From Actinoplanes auranticolor (lineage in GTDB: Bacteria > Actinomycetota > Actinomycetes > Mycobacteriales > Micromonosporaceae): a DNA stretch of 64,000 nt. A program made the position numbers and the translations under genes. Positions 17,986 to 27,387 of the stretch are shown piece by piece; position 1 is the first letter of the stretch; every line of letters begins with the position of its first letter. The notes beneath the pieces were generated by a model, which was not told the DNA's origin, did not search any database, and saw only the letters and a list, made by a program, of their open reading frames with translations. The stretch covers positions 1 to 64,000 of the forward strand of contig NZ_BOQL01000002.1 of NCBI RefSeq assembly GCF_018332655.1, given 5' to 3'.

Positions 17986-18606
17986 TCAGGCCGTTGCTTC
18001 CAGGCTGAGAATGCCGTAGTCGTACCCTCGGCGCCGGTACACGACGCTGGGCCGGCCGCTCTCCTTGTCGTGGAACAGATAGAAATCGTGACCGACGAGC
18101 TCCATCTGGAAGAGAGCGTCGTCGACGGTCATCGGATCGGCGGGGTGTTCCTTCTCCCGCACGATGCGCCAGGGCTGATTGTCCTCGTGCTCGGTGAGGT
18201 CGGTCGCGACCGTCGACTCGTCGTGCTGCGGCGTCAGACTCGGCAGGTCGGTGGGGAGCTTGGCGGTGGCTTCGGCGACGGATACCGGCGCGTGCCGTCC
18301 GCGGTGCACTCGGCGACGGTCCGCGGCGCGGCGCAAGCGGCCGTCGAGCTTGTTGAAAGCCATGTCCAGCGCGGCGTAGAAGTCCTTGGCGCACGCTTCG
18401 GCGCGGATCACCGGCCCCCTGGTCACCACGGTGATCTCGACGCGCTGGCAGATGTCTGCCTGCCGGGGATTGCGCTCGTGGAAGAGCTCCACGTCGACTC
18501 TGATGAGCTTCTGGTCGTAGCGTTCGATCTTCGACAGTTTGTCGGCGACATGTTCCCGGTAGTGATCGGGAACCTCTACGTTGCGGCCCTTGACGACAAT
18601 GTCCAC
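17986..18606 (-). CDS. hpf: long-form ribosome hibernation promoting factor
   Basis: 206 residues, the long HPF form. The N-terminal S30AE domain (about 1-95, MDIVVKGRNVEVPDHYREHV onward) binds the decoding centre. A variable linker (about 95-145) follows, then the C-terminal dimerisation domain (about 148-206, with DDALFQMELVGHDFYLFHDKE and a YRRRGYDYG strand) that joins two 70S into 100S particles. It protects idle ribosomes in stationary phase or stress. The start is GTG with a strong GGGGGAGG 6 nt upstream. It stands alone, preceded by a 247-bp region with imperfect repeats. Confidence 0.95.
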   Translation of the reverse strand: MDIVVKGRNVEVPDHYREHVADKLSKIERYDQKLIRVDVELFHERNPRQADICQRVEITVVTRGPVIRAEACAKDFYAALDMAFNKLDGRLRRAADRRRVHRGRHAPVSVAEATAKLPTDLPSLTPQHDESTVATDLTEHEDNQPWRIVREKEHPADPMTVDDALFQMELVGHDFYLFHDKESGRPSVVYRRRGYDYGILSLEATA

Positions 18607-18643
18607 TCGTGACCTCCCCCAACGTTACGTTCCTGCGGGCGCC

Positions 18644-18704
18644 CTGCGACGGGGTGCCGGGGGCGCCGTACTGCGACGCGGTGTGCCGACTGCGATGCTG
18701 CCCG
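18644..18704. repeat. three imperfect direct repeats upstream of hpf
   Basis: CTGCGACGGGGTGCCG (18644), CTGCGACGCGGTGTGCCG (18671) and CTGCGATGCTGCCCG (18690) share a CTGCGAYG core. They lie in the 247-bp gap 18607-18853 upstream of hpf. They could be regulator sites or chance in GC-rich DNA. Confidence 0.35.
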
Positions 18705-18853
18705 GGATCTTGGAGCGAACCCACGCAAATCACCGGATCGGCTTACGAGGACGCTCCTTTCCGGTGCGGCGGGCCGGGCCCCTGACGAGGCGGGCTGTCG
18801 GCTTGGCTCCGGTGGCGGGTAAGTCGTGGACGCTTACCCTCGTCACCAAGACG

Positions 18854-19691
18854 CTAACCTGCCGACGCCCGCCCGTCACCCCTCGTTCGGGGAACGGACC
18901 TGGTGACTTTCGGCCCTGGCGAGCCGGCGGTGGGCGCCCGGACCCGGATCGGGCCCCGGCCGGTGCGCAGCCTGGTGGCCGCCACCACCGCGGCCCCGGT
19001 GACCTGCATGTCCGCCTCCCGGAGGCGACTCGCGACCGCGGCCAGCGTGGCCCCGGTCGTCACGATGTCGTCGACCACTATCAGCGTGCCTCTCATCGTC
19101 GGCCCGCGTCGCGGAATCCGGATCCGCGACTCGCTGATTCGCAGCGAACTCTCAGCCGCCGCCACCCGGCCGGCCGCGTCCAGTGACGCAGAGTCCGGTC
19201 GCGGCAGTGCCCGCAGCGGCCGCAGGACGTCAGCGTTCCAACCGGCCGCGCGCAGCCGCCGTACGGTGTGTGCGGCCAATCGCGCCATGTGATCGCCGTG
19301 GCGTTCGCGCGCGGCGGCCGCGGTCGACGGGACGGGGATCAGCCGTACCGGCGTGTGCCGGCCGGCGCCACCCCGCCGGGCGGCCTCGGCGACCGCCACG
19401 GCGAGCAGCGACCCCAGCGGCCGGGCGAGCCGGTGCCGGCCCTTCTCCTTGTACGCCAGCAGCACACCCCGCAACGGCCCCGCGTACGGCCCGACAGCGG
19501 TGCAGAACGGTCCCGGGTGGTGGTGGCACCGGAGCGGTCGGATAGGGCGTCAGGGCCTCCAGGGACGCCACGCAGCCGGCGCACACCCCGAAGCGCAGGG
19601 GCACCCGCTCGGCCCCGCAGCCGGCACAGGCACCCGGCAGCACCAGGTCGGCCAGGTCGGCACCCAGCCGGGACAACCGTGGCATCGGCAT
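18854..19691 (-). pseudogene. ComFC-like phosphoribosyltransferase, broken by a frameshift
   Basis: The N-terminal part (from ATG 19691) has the ComF zinc-finger layout: LVLPGACAGCG then GVCAGCVASLEAL. The C-terminal part, in another frame, has GPYAGPLRGVLLAYKEKGRH and the phosphoribosyltransferase core with the PRPP loop VVDDIVTTGATL. The two halves join only if the frame changes between about 19495 and 19525, near a CCACCACCACCC run; one frame gives PPPPG-TVL and the other GPFCTAVGPYAGP. A single indel (true mutation or sequence error) explains this. If intact, it would resemble ComFC, needed for DNA uptake in some bacteria and of unclear role in actinobacteria. It lies 10 nt after the lpqB stop, so it is the last gene of the mtrA-mtrB-lpqB unit. 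Confidence 0.8.
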
Positions 19692-19701
19692 ACCGGTCCG
19701 C

Positions 19702-21519
19702 TCAGCGCAGGAAGAACGGCGCCGTGGGTTTGACCCCGTTCGGCGGGTTCGGCACCGCGACGGCGAGGTCCTGCACCGTGATCCGGACCGGGTCGGACAG
19801 CACGTCGAAGGCGTCCCCGTTGGCCACGTAGGCGATCGTGTCGGAGCTGTCCGTGCCGCTGACCGGGCGGGCCGGGTACGCCGTCAGGTAGCTAACGCTC
19901 TCCGTACCGATGTCGGCTAGCCGCTGGGAGACGAAGGAACCGTCGATGGTCATCTCGAAGATGGCCACCCGGTTCTTGTCGGCCCGGGCCCCGGCCACCG
20001 TCAGCCAGGTCTCGCTGCTCCAGTCGACCGCACTGACCTGCCTCAACGGCGCGGTGAGGATCTGCTCCGCCGACAGCATCCGCACGCCGGCCCCGCCGGT
20101 GGACAGCGCCGCGACGAAGAGCCGGCCCCGCGAGACCAGGGCGACGCGCCGGCCGTCGGGCGCGACCGCCACCGTCGAGATGCCGTCGCCGGCGCCGTCG
20201 ACCCTGGTCAACGGGGAGCCGTCGGAGGTGAAGCTGTAGAGCCGGCCGCCGATCGTGAGCAGGCCGATGGCCGGCACGTCGGGCTCGGCCGAGGTGATCG
20301 CCCAGACCGGCTGGCCGGTCGTGCCCTTCGGCAGCCTGACCCGGGTCAGGGCGACCTGCCCGTCGGCGGCACCGGAACCCACCCGCAGTTCCTCGCGGCC
20401 GCCGGAGTTGACCACCAGAGCGGCGAATCGGCGCGCGCCGGACCCGGCCAGCCCCGCCGCCCGGACGAAACGGTTGTCCTCCGGGCGCAGCAGGGGAACC
20501 GGATCGGAGCCGTTCGGCGAGCCGGCCATCCGGCGGACCTGACCGTTGTAGACCAGGAACCGCTCCGGGGTGGCGGGCAGCACGTACGCCGCATTGCTCG
20601 TGAAGTAGTCGGTGCCGGTGTACTCGATGCTGTTCTGGTTGCCGACCTTGAGCTCAAGGGTGGACCACTGGCCAGACCGCAGCGACCACATGAGCTGGCG
20701 CCGGAGCCGCTCCAGCTTGGCCGGGTCGTCGGGCGGGCGCACCGCCTGGCCGCTGAGGTTGATCTGCAGCTTCTGGTCGCTGGGGGCCGGCACGTTGCCG
20801 TCCAGCATGGTGCCCTCGGGCAGCGGCTCCACGGCGTTGCCGAGCGAGGGTGACGGCCCGGCGATCAGCCATTTGATGATCTCGTTGGGCTGCTGCTCCG
20901 ACGGCAGGTCACGGGGCAGGTACCGCACGTCGGGGACCAGGCTGGTGTAATCGTGGTTCCAGAAGTAGAGCTTGCGCCGTTCGTAGAAATCGTCCAGGGC
21001 GTCGTCGGAGATCAGCAGCACGTCGGGCGCCTTGGTGACGAACAGCCCGCTCTGAGCGGCCGCACTCGACACGGTGAAGCTGTACTCCTGTGCGGAGCCG
21101 TCCGCGGCCGGATCGAGGATGCCGTTGGGGTTGAGCACACCGACCGTCTGGGCGCGCAGCCGCACATCGACACTGCCGGGGTTGACCAGCGGGGTATCGA
21201 CGAGGTGGATGACTCTCACCTCGGCAGCTGCCGGCTTGAACGACGAGGCCGCCGTGGACGAGAGGAACTGCTTCACGCGTTCCATCGCGGTGTTCGGGTC
21301 GCCGGCCGCCGCCTCCAGGTAGTGGCGCACGAAGGTGGACGGATCCGAGCTGGCCAGCCGGTCGTTCCGGGTGGGGGCGACGTCCCCACCGGTCGAGACG
21401 CCGGTGGAGGGTCCCGGCCCGACCCGCTGCACCTCGGTGCTGTCCGGGATGCCGCAGCCGCCGGCCAGCAGCGCGGCCACCAGCGGAGCAGCCAGGACCA
21501 TGCGCAGCCGCCCGGTCAC
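19702..21519 (-). CDS. lpqB: lipoprotein LpqB, MtrAB accessory factor
   Basis: 605 residues. It begins with a lipoprotein signal (VLAAPLVAALLAGGC), so the mature protein is tethered outside the membrane at that Cys. A GerMN-type domain (about 180-300) and a C-terminal beta-propeller-like LpqB domain (about 320-600) follow. In mycobacteria LpqB modulates signalling by the MtrB kinase and cell-wall homeostasis. The GTG at 21519 overlaps the mtrB stop (GTGA). An ATG six codons later would leave a shorter signal peptide. The frame remains open far upstream, but that region is the real mtrB gene. Confidence 0.95.
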   Translation of the reverse strand: MTGRLRMVLAAPLVAALLAGGCGIPDSTEVQRVGPGPSTGVSTGGDVAPTRNDRLASSDPSTFVRHYLEAAAGDPNTAMERVKQFLSSTAASSFKPAAAEVRVIHLVDTPLVNPGSVDVRLRAQTVGVLNPNGILDPAADGSAQEYSFTVSSAAAQSGLFVTKAPDVLLISDDALDDFYERRKLYFWNHDYTSLVPDVRYLPRDLPSEQQPNEIIKWLIAGPSPSLGNAVEPLPEGTMLDGNVPAPSDQKLQINLSGQAVRPPDDPAKLERLRRQLMWSLRSGQWSTLELKVGNQNSIEYTGTDYFTSNAAYVLPATPERFLVYNGQVRRMAGSPNGSDPVPLLRPEDNRFVRAAGLAGSGARRFAALVVNSGGREELRVGSGAADGQVALTRVRLPKGTTGQPVWAITSAEPDVPAIGLLTIGGRLYSFTSDGSPLTRVDGAGDGISTVAVAPDGRRVALVSRGRLFVAALSTGGAGVRMLSAEQILTAPLRQVSAVDWSSETWLTVAGARADKNRVAIFEMTIDGSFVSQRLADIGTESVSYLTAYPARPVSGTDSSDTIAYVANGDAFDVLSDPVRITVQDLAVAVPNPPNGVKPTAPFFLR

Positions 21520-23240
21520 CGGACCACCTCGGCGGTCTCGGCGGGCTCGTCGGTGATCTCGTCGGCGGCGGCCGGCGCCGCCGCGATCGCCGGCGGCACC
21601 GCGTCCACCGCGCGGTCCCGCGGGATCAGCGGCAGCGGCGCGGCGACCAGGCGGTCGCCGGTGCGCACCGGCACGGTGAGCCGGAACTGCGCGCCGCCGC
21701 CCGGCTCGCCCCACGCCTCCAGCCAGCCGCCGTGCAGCCGGGCATCCTCGACGGAGATGGACAGGCCCAGCCCGGTGCCGCCGGTCTGCCGGGCCCGGGA
21801 CGGGTCGGCCCGCCAGAACCTGTTGAACACCAGGCGCTCCTCCCCCGGTTTGAGACCGACGCCGTGGTCGCGCACGGTGACCGCGACGGCGGCCTCGTCG
21901 GTGGCCAGCGTGACCTCCACCGGCCGGCCCTCGCCGTGCTCGACGGCGTTGCCGACCAGGTTGCGCAGCACCCGCTCGATGCGGCGGGGGTCGACCTCGG
22001 CGATGACCGGGGTCTCCGGCAGCCGCAGCTCGATGCTGACGCCGACCCGCTCGGCCAGCCCGGCGAGGCGCTCCGCGACCCGCTCGACGATCGGCACCAG
22101 ATCGCTGTGCTCGGCGTCGAGGGCGGCGAAGCCCGCGTCGAACCGGCTGATCTCCAGCAGGTCGGTGAGCAGGCTCTCGAAGCGGTCCAGCTCCGCCTGC
22201 AGCAGCTCGGCGCTGCGGGCCACCGCCGGGTCGAACTCCTCGCGCTCGGAGAAGATCAGGTCGGCGGCCATCCGGACGGTGGTCAGCGGGGTGCGCAGCT
22301 CGTGCGACACGTCGGAGGTGAACCGCCGCTGCAGCCGGGACATCTCCTCCAGCCGGACGATCTGGCGCTGCAGGTTGGCCGCCATCTGGTTGAAGGAGGC
22401 GGCCAGCAGGGCCAGGTCGTCCTCGCCGTCGACCCGCATGCGCTGGTCGAGCAGGCCGGCCGAGAGCCGCTGGGCGGTACGGGCGGCGACCCGCACCGGC
22501 GTGACGACCATCCGGGTGACCAGCCAGGCCACGATGCCCAGCAGGATGACCAGGGCCAGGCCGGTGACCAGGACGGTGGTGCGGATCTGGTTGGCCGCCC
22601 GGTCCTCGGTGGTCAGCGGCACGAGGTAGTAGAGCTCGACGTGGCCGAAGCTGGTGGGCACCGGGGAGCCGTACACCAGGTATTTGGTCCGGGTCCCGGC
22701 CACCTCGAGGGTGCGGATCTGCTGGGCCACCTGTTCGGACTCGGCCACCTCGCGCACCATCTCGCGGGTGATCAGCGGCTCGGTCTCGACCGTGATCGAG
22801 GAGTCCGGCTTGATCTCGGGGATGGTGTCGGCCCGCAGCGAGACGATCGCGCCGCCGCTCTCGGTGGAGTCGCCGTCGGCGAGCCGGTCGACCGTGGCGA
22901 TGATGGTCGCCGGCAGCTCCTGGTCGCGCACCTGACGGTGGACGGAGAGCTGTTGGTAGGCGTACCTCACCTTGCCCTCCATCTGCGCCTGGACCTCGTC
23001 CTCGGCGCGGTCCAGCAGGATCTGGGTGCTGCGGTCGGCGATGAACCAGCCGAAGCCGCCGACCAGCAGGCTGGAGGTCACCAGGGTCAGGGTCACCACG
23101 CGCAGGTGCAGCGAGCGGCGCCAGGCGCGGCGGGCGGGGGCGGACAGCCGGCGGCCGTGGCGCACGCCGATACGCCATTGCCGCCGCACCACCCTCAGGG
23201 TGCGGCGGACGGGCATCGGAAGCCAGGCGGGAGCATGCAT
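21516..23240 (-). CDS. mtrB: two-component sensor kinase MtrB
   Basis: 574 residues. TM1 at about 47-68, an extracellular sensor region (about 70-215), TM2 at about 222-245, then HAMP (VVTPVRVAARTAQRLSAG), the H-box DVSHELRTPLTTVRM carrying the phospho-His, the N-box NLVGNAVEHGEG, and ATP-lid G boxes (DHGVGL, GGTGLGLSI). It phosphorylates MtrA, which in actinobacteria links the cell cycle, osmotic state and wall hydrolase expression. It lies 30 nt after mtrA and overlaps lpqB. The C-terminal tail past about 545 is Ala-rich and variable. Confidence 0.97.
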   Translation of the reverse strand: MHAPAWLPMPVRRTLRVVRRQWRIGVRHGRRLSAPARRAWRRSLHLRVVTLTLVTSSLLVGGFGWFIADRSTQILLDRAEDEVQAQMEGKVRYAYQQLSVHRQVRDQELPATIIATVDRLADGDSTESGGAIVSLRADTIPEIKPDSSITVETEPLITREMVREVAESEQVAQQIRTLEVAGTRTKYLVYGSPVPTSFGHVELYYLVPLTTEDRAANQIRTTVLVTGLALVILLGIVAWLVTRMVVTPVRVAARTAQRLSAGLLDQRMRVDGEDDLALLAASFNQMAANLQRQIVRLEEMSRLQRRFTSDVSHELRTPLTTVRMAADLIFSEREEFDPAVARSAELLQAELDRFESLLTDLLEISRFDAGFAALDAEHSDLVPIVERVAERLAGLAERVGVSIELRLPETPVIAEVDPRRIERVLRNLVGNAVEHGEGRPVEVTLATDEAAVAVTVRDHGVGLKPGEERLVFNRFWRADPSRARQTGGTGLGLSISVEDARLHGGWLEAWGEPGGGAQFRLTVPVRTGDRLVAAPLPLIPRDRAVDAVPPAIAAAPAAADEITDEPAETAEVVR

Positions 23241-23270
23241 CTCGGGGGCAAGGTTAGCCCCTTCCGGCTC

Positions 23271-23960
23271 TTATCCGGTCCCCGCCTTGTACCCGACACC
23301 ACGGACCGTAAGGATGATCTCCGGGCGCTCCGGGTCCGGCTCGATCTTTGCGCGCAGCCGCTGGACGTGCACGTTGACCAGGCGGGTGTCGGCCGCGTGC
23401 CGGTAGCCCCAGACCTGCTCGAGCAGCACCTCGCGGGTGAAGACCTGGCGCGGCTTGCGGGCCAGGGCGACCAGCAGGTCGAACTCGAGCGGCGTCAGCT
23501 TCACCTCGTCGCCGTCGCGGGAGACGGTGTGCGCCGGCACGTCGATGGTGATCTGGTTGCCGGGCGGCCCGATGGTGAGCATCTCGGGCGCGGCGTCCTC
23601 GCCCCGGCGCAACCGGGCGCGCATCCGCGCGACCAGCTCCTTGGGCTTGAACGGCTTGACCACATAGTCGTCGGCGCCGGACTCGAGGCCGAGCACCACG
23701 TCGACCGTGTCGCTCTTGGCGGTCAGCATGACGATCGGGATGCCGGACTCCGTGCGGATCGCCCGCGCCACGTCGATGCCGCTCATACCGGGCAGCATCA
23801 GGTCGAGCAGGACGATGTCGGGCCGGCTCTCCCGGAACGCCGCCAGTGCGCGCTCACCGTCGGCGACGAAGGAGGGCAGGAAACCTTCGCTGCGCAGGAC
23901 GATGCCGAGCATCTCGGCCAGCGCTGGGTCGTCATCGACGACGAGTACCCGGGCTCTCAT
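23271..23960 (-). CDS. mtrA: response regulator MtrA
   Basis: 229 residues, the length of mycobacterial MtrA. Receiver domain (1-~120): VLVVDDDPALAEML acidic pocket, phospho-Asp in DIVLLDLMLPG, conserved Thr/Ser in VMLTAKSD and Lys in VVKPFKPKEL. OmpR-type winged helix (~130-229): LTPLEFDLLVAL, DTRLVNVHVQRLRAKI, TVRGVGYK. The frame extends 18 codons upstream, but the receiver starts at MRARVLVVDDD and a -10-like box ends 8 nt before this ATG. First gene of mtrA-mtrB-lpqB-comFC. Confidence 0.97.
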   Translation of the reverse strand: MRARVLVVDDDPALAEMLGIVLRSEGFLPSFVADGERALAAFRESRPDIVLLDLMLPGMSGIDVARAIRTESGIPIVMLTAKSDTVDVVLGLESGADDYVVKPFKPKELVARMRARLRRGEDAAPEMLTIGPPGNQITIDVPAHTVSRDGDEVKLTPLEFDLLVALARKPRQVFTREVLLEQVWGYRHAADTRLVNVHVQRLRAKIEPDPERPEIILTVRGVGYKAGTG

Positions 23961-23968
23961 GCGATCCA

Positions 23969-23974
23969 ATATTG
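23969..23974 (-). promoter_or_regulatory. -10-like hexamer before mtrA
   Basis: CAATAT ends 8 nt before ATG 23960. A GGA lies 4 nt before the ATG, so a leadered start cannot be excluded. No clear -35. Confidence 0.35.
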
Positions 23975-24063
23975 CACTGTCCCCTTCAAGCCCGTGTGAC
24001 CGCCCGGCGATCATGCCCCGGCGACGCTGCTGATCATGGCCCGCCCGCGCCCGAAAATCCAGG

Positions 24064-25335
24064 CTATGAGAAGAGCGCGCGGCCCCAGAAGTCCACCGGA
24101 CCGGTCACGCCCGGCGGGCAGGCGAACAGCGCCTGGGAGACCGGCTTGAGGTACTCGTTCATCTCGTCCGAGCGCGACAGGCTGCGCTGGATCGGCACGA
24201 ACTGCTTGCGGGGGTCACGCTGGTACGCGACGAAGAACAGGCCCGCGTCGAGCCGCCCGAGTCCGTCCGAGCCGTCCACGAAGTTGTAGCCACGGCGCAG
24301 CAGCCGGGCACCGCCGTTCGTGTTCGGGTGGGCCAGCCGGACGTGCGAGTTCACGGCCAGCACCGGTTCGCCGTCGGCACCACGGGCGTCCAGGTCCGGC
24401 TCCTCGAACTCGCCGGTCTTGCCCAGCGGCGCGCCGGAGCCCTTGCGCCGGCCGACGATCATCTCCTGCTCGGCCAGCGAGGACCGGTCCCAGGTCTCGA
24501 CGATCATCCGGATCTTGCGGCTCACCAGGTACGACCCGCCGGTCATCCACTCGGGCCCGTCGCCCGGCTGCACCCACAGGTGCTCGCGCAGCAGCTCGGT
24601 CTCCTCGAGCTTGAGGTTGGAGGTGCCGTCCTTGAAACCGAACAGGTTGCGCGGCGTCGCCTGCGTGGTGGACGTGGACGACGTACGCCCGAAGCCCAGC
24701 TGCGACCAGCGCACGCTGACCACGCCCATGCCGATCCGGGCCAGGTTGCGGATCGCGTGCACGGCCACCTGCGGGTCGTTGGCGCACGCCTGCACGCACA
24801 GGTCGCCACCGGAGATGGCTTCGTCCAGCCGGTCACCGGCGAAGTGCGGCAGGTCGGCCAGCGCTTCGGGGCGCCGGGCGGCGATGCCGAAACGGTCCTT
24901 GCCGGTGGCGTCGCGGAACAGCGTCGGGCCGAACCCGACCGTGATGGTCAGCGCCGAGGGCGGCAGCCCGAGGGCCTCGCCGGTGTCGTCCGGCGGCGCC
25001 TCGGGGATGCCGCCGACCGCGCCGATCTCGCCGGCGTCGCGCCCGGCGGTCATCCGGGCCGCGGCGGTGGTCCAGTCCTTGAGCATGCCGACCAGCCGCT
25101 CGCGGTCCTTGGTGATGACGTCGAACGCGACGAAGTGCAGCCGGTCCTGGGCGGGGGTGACGATGCCGGCCTGATGCTCGCCGGTGAACCCGACCGCGCC
25201 CTCGACCGGGTGCGGCTCCTCGGCGGACGCGCCCTTGACCAGGGCACCACCGACGGCGGCGGCGCCGGCGACCCCGGCCACGCCGACGCCGGCGAGCGCG
25301 ATGGCCCGCCGGCGCGAAACGATGCTGTCCGACAT
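24064..25335 (-). CDS. efeB: Tat-exported DyP-type haem peroxidase EfeB
   Basis: 423 residues. A twin-arginine signal is visible (SRRRAIALAGVGVAG then an AAAVGGALV core), so it should be folded and exported with haem. The dye-decolourising peroxidase domain carries the GFKDG motif (GxxDG distal Asp) and a late MIVETWDRSSLAEQE segment. With EfeU and EfeO it forms the EfeUOB ferrous iron import system, where EfeB oxidises Fe(II) or extracts iron from haem. It lies 9 nt after the efeO stop with GGGAGA as Shine-Dalgarno and is the last gene of the operon. Confidence 0.95.
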   Translation of the reverse strand: MSDSIVSRRRAIALAGVGVAGVAGAAAVGGALVKGASAEEPHPVEGAVGFTGEHQAGIVTPAQDRLHFVAFDVITKDRERLVGMLKDWTTAAARMTAGRDAGEIGAVGGIPEAPPDDTGEALGLPPSALTITVGFGPTLFRDATGKDRFGIAARRPEALADLPHFAGDRLDEAISGGDLCVQACANDPQVAVHAIRNLARIGMGVVSVRWSQLGFGRTSSTSTTQATPRNLFGFKDGTSNLKLEETELLREHLWVQPGDGPEWMTGGSYLVSRKIRMIVETWDRSSLAEQEMIVGRRKGSGAPLGKTGEFEEPDLDARGADGEPVLAVNSHVRLAHPNTNGGARLLRRGYNFVDGSDGLGRLDAGLFFVAYQRDPRKQFVPIQRSLSRSDEMNEYLKPVSQALFACPPGVTGPVDFWGRALFS

Positions 25336-25344
25336 CGGGTCTCC

Positions 25345-26487
25345 CTACTTCTTCGAGACGACCGCGGCAACCTTGCTGATCGGCTCGGCGAGCGCGTTGA
25401 TCGCGTCGGAGAGACCCTTCAGGTCGGCCTCGCTGAGGGTGTTGTGCAGCTTCCAGCCGTCGCCGTCGCGGTACTTCGCCAGCGTGGTGTCCACGTTGGC
25501 GAACTCCGCGTCGAGGGTCTTGACCAGCGCGGGGTCACGCTCTTCGAGGACCGGGCGCAGCGAGGCGATGGCGGCCTTGGAACCCTCGATGTTGGCGTTG
25601 AAGTCCCACAGGTCGGTGTGCGAGTAGCGGTCCTCCTCGCCGGTGATCTTGCCGGTGGCGACCTCGTCCAGCAGCGCCTTGGCCCCGTTGGCCAGCTGCA
25701 GCGGGGAGAGCTTCTCGGCGTTGGCCTTGGCGACGATCTCCTTCACGTCGGCCAGCAGCTGATCGGCGATCGGCCCGTCCTGGGAGACGTCCGGCTTGGC
25801 CGCCCACAGGTCCTTCTCGAGGCGGTGGAAGCCGGTGAACTCCATGCCCTCCTCGATGACCTCCTCGCGACCGTCGATCTTCGGGTCGAGGTCACCGAAG
25901 ATCTCCGCGACCGGCTCGATGCGCTCCCAGTACGTACGGGTCACCGGGAACAGCGCCTTGGCCTTGTCGACCTCGCCGGCCTTGACCGCGGCCACGAACT
26001 CCTCGGTCCTGGGCAGCAGCGCCGCGGTCTGGCTCCGGACGTAGCGCGAGTAGCTGGCGGTCGCGTCGGCGAGCTTGGCATCGTCGGTCAGCGGGGCGGC
26101 CGAGCCGGAGACGGTCAGCGCGGCCCGGATGCCCTTGCCGATCATGCCGGGCTTGCAGGCGGTCTCGTACGAGCCGGCCGGCAGCTCCACGTGCAGCTCA
26201 CGGGTGAGGCCGGGCGCGATGTTCTCCACCTCGCCCATGACCCGGTCGCCCGGGGCGTACACGTAGAACTCGGTGACCTTGTTGCCGCCGTTGGTGACGG
26301 TGAAGACGCTGGTGCCGGCGTCGGTCTGGTTCCGGGCGACCTCGCAGGCCGTGTCGGAGGCCTTGACGGTGATCGGCCCGCCCGCGGCACCGGCGGCGGT
26401 GTCGTCGGCCTTGTCGCCGCCGCACGCGGCCAGGGCGCCGCCGAGGACGCCGACCGCGGCGAGCGCGAGGATTCGGGTGGTACGCAT
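25345..26487 (-). CDS. efeO: iron-uptake lipoprotein EfeO
   Basis: 380 residues. The signal peptide has a lipobox (GALAACGG), so this EfeO is lipid-anchored. An N-terminal cupredoxin-like domain (about 45-135, TVKASDTACEV to a GSYETACKPG strand) is followed by an imelysin/M75 domain (about 145-375) with the GFHRLEKDLW region that carries the HxxE-type metal site. It gives iron to the EfeU permease. ATG 26487 with GTAGGAGAAG upstream is chosen; the longer open frame lacks a signal sequence. It is 14 nt after efeU. Confidence 0.94.
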   Translation of the reverse strand: MRTTRILALAAVGVLGGALAACGGDKADDTAAGAAGGPITVKASDTACEVARNQTDAGTSVFTVTNGGNKVTEFYVYAPGDRVMGEVENIAPGLTRELHVELPAGSYETACKPGMIGKGIRAALTVSGSAAPLTDDAKLADATASYSRYVRSQTAALLPRTEEFVAAVKAGEVDKAKALFPVTRTYWERIEPVAEIFGDLDPKIDGREEVIEEGMEFTGFHRLEKDLWAAKPDVSQDGPIADQLLADVKEIVAKANAEKLSPLQLANGAKALLDEVATGKITGEEDRYSHTDLWDFNANIEGSKAAIASLRPVLEERDPALVKTLDAEFANVDTTLAKYRDGDGWKLHNTLSEADLKGLSDAINALAEPISKVAAVVSKK

Positions 26488-26501
26488 GGGCGGGGCTTCT
26501 C

Positions 26502-27359
26502 CTACTGCTGCGGCGCGGGCGCCGGGGTGGGTTCGGGGGTGACGGCCGGCGCCTTCTTGCGCGCCGGCCGGAGGAAGAGCACGAGCACCGGGATGCCGTA
26601 CGCGGCCCAGGCGACCGTCTCGAGCACCGACGCGGTCGGGGTGAGGTTGAACATGCCGCTGAGCAGGGCGGTGTACCACGCCGAGGGGTCGAGAACGCCG
26701 CTGATGTCGTACGCCAGGTTGTTCAGCCCCGGCAGCACGTTGGCCTCCTGGAAGTCGTGCACGCCGTACTTGAGGATGCCGGCGGCGACCAGGATGAGCA
26801 GGGCACCCGTCCAGGTGAAGAAGACCGAGAGGTTGATCCGGACCGCGGTCGCGTACATCAGGTAGCCGATGACCACCGCGGAGGCGATGCCGGCCAGCAG
26901 CGCGTAGAGCGGGCGGCTGTTGTCGGCGGCGCCCTGCACGGCGGAGTAGAAGATCAGCGAGGTCTCAAGGCCCTCGCGGACGACGGCCAGGAACGCCATC
27001 ACGGCCACCGCGATCGAGCCGACCTCCAGCGCGTCCTGCAGCTTGCCGCGCAGCTCACCGGCGATCGAGCGGGCGGCCTTACGCATCCAGAAGATCATCC
27101 AGGTCACGAAGACCACGGCCAGGATCGAGGTGACCGCCTCGAACAGCTCGCGGTGTTCGTACTTCTGCAGCAGAGTGGTCGAGGTGTAGCTGAGCAGCCA
27201 GCCGAAGAAGACGGACAGTGCCACGGCGAGCCCGACGCCGGCCCATACCTGGACGAGCCGGTCCTTGCGGTCGGACTTCACCAGGAACGCGATGAGGATG
27301 CTGACCACCAGGGTGGCTTCCAACCCCTCACGCAGGCCGATGAGGTAGGTGGCGAGCAT
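26502..27359 (-). CDS. efeU: ferrous iron permease EfeU (FTR1 family)
   Basis: 285 residues with seven hydrophobic segments. The two FTR1 iron-binding motifs REGLE are present, near residue 10 (LREGLEATL) and around residue 130 (VREGLETSL). A cytoplasmic Pro-rich tail ends the protein. First gene of efeUOB. ATG 27359 is preferred because GGAG ends 4 nt upstream; the ATG seven codons earlier lacks one. A DtxR/IdeR-like palindrome lies 28 nt upstream, so the operon should be repressed by iron. Confidence 0.94.
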   Translation of the reverse strand: MLATYLIGLREGLEATLVVSILIAFLVKSDRKDRLVQVWAGVGLAVALSVFFGWLLSYTSTTLLQKYEHRELFEAVTSILAVVFVTWMIFWMRKAARSIAGELRGKLQDALEVGSIAVAVMAFLAVVREGLETSLIFYSAVQGAADNSRPLYALLAGIASAVVIGYLMYATAVRINLSVFFTWTGALLILVAAGILKYGVHDFQEANVLPGLNNLAYDISGVLDPSAWYTALLSGMFNLTPTASVLETVAWAAYGIPVLVLFLRPARKKAPAVTPEPTPAPAPQQ

Positions 27360-27387
27360 GGCACTCCGTTGCTGAGGCATCCCTAAG

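Noticed and set aside
21520..23178. Continuation of the lpqB frame through the mtrB region (1158 codons in total)
   Set aside because: The upstream part is Arg/Pro/Gly-rich nonsense in the wrong frame of mtrB. The lipoprotein signal and the GTGA overlap fix the lpqB start at 21519.
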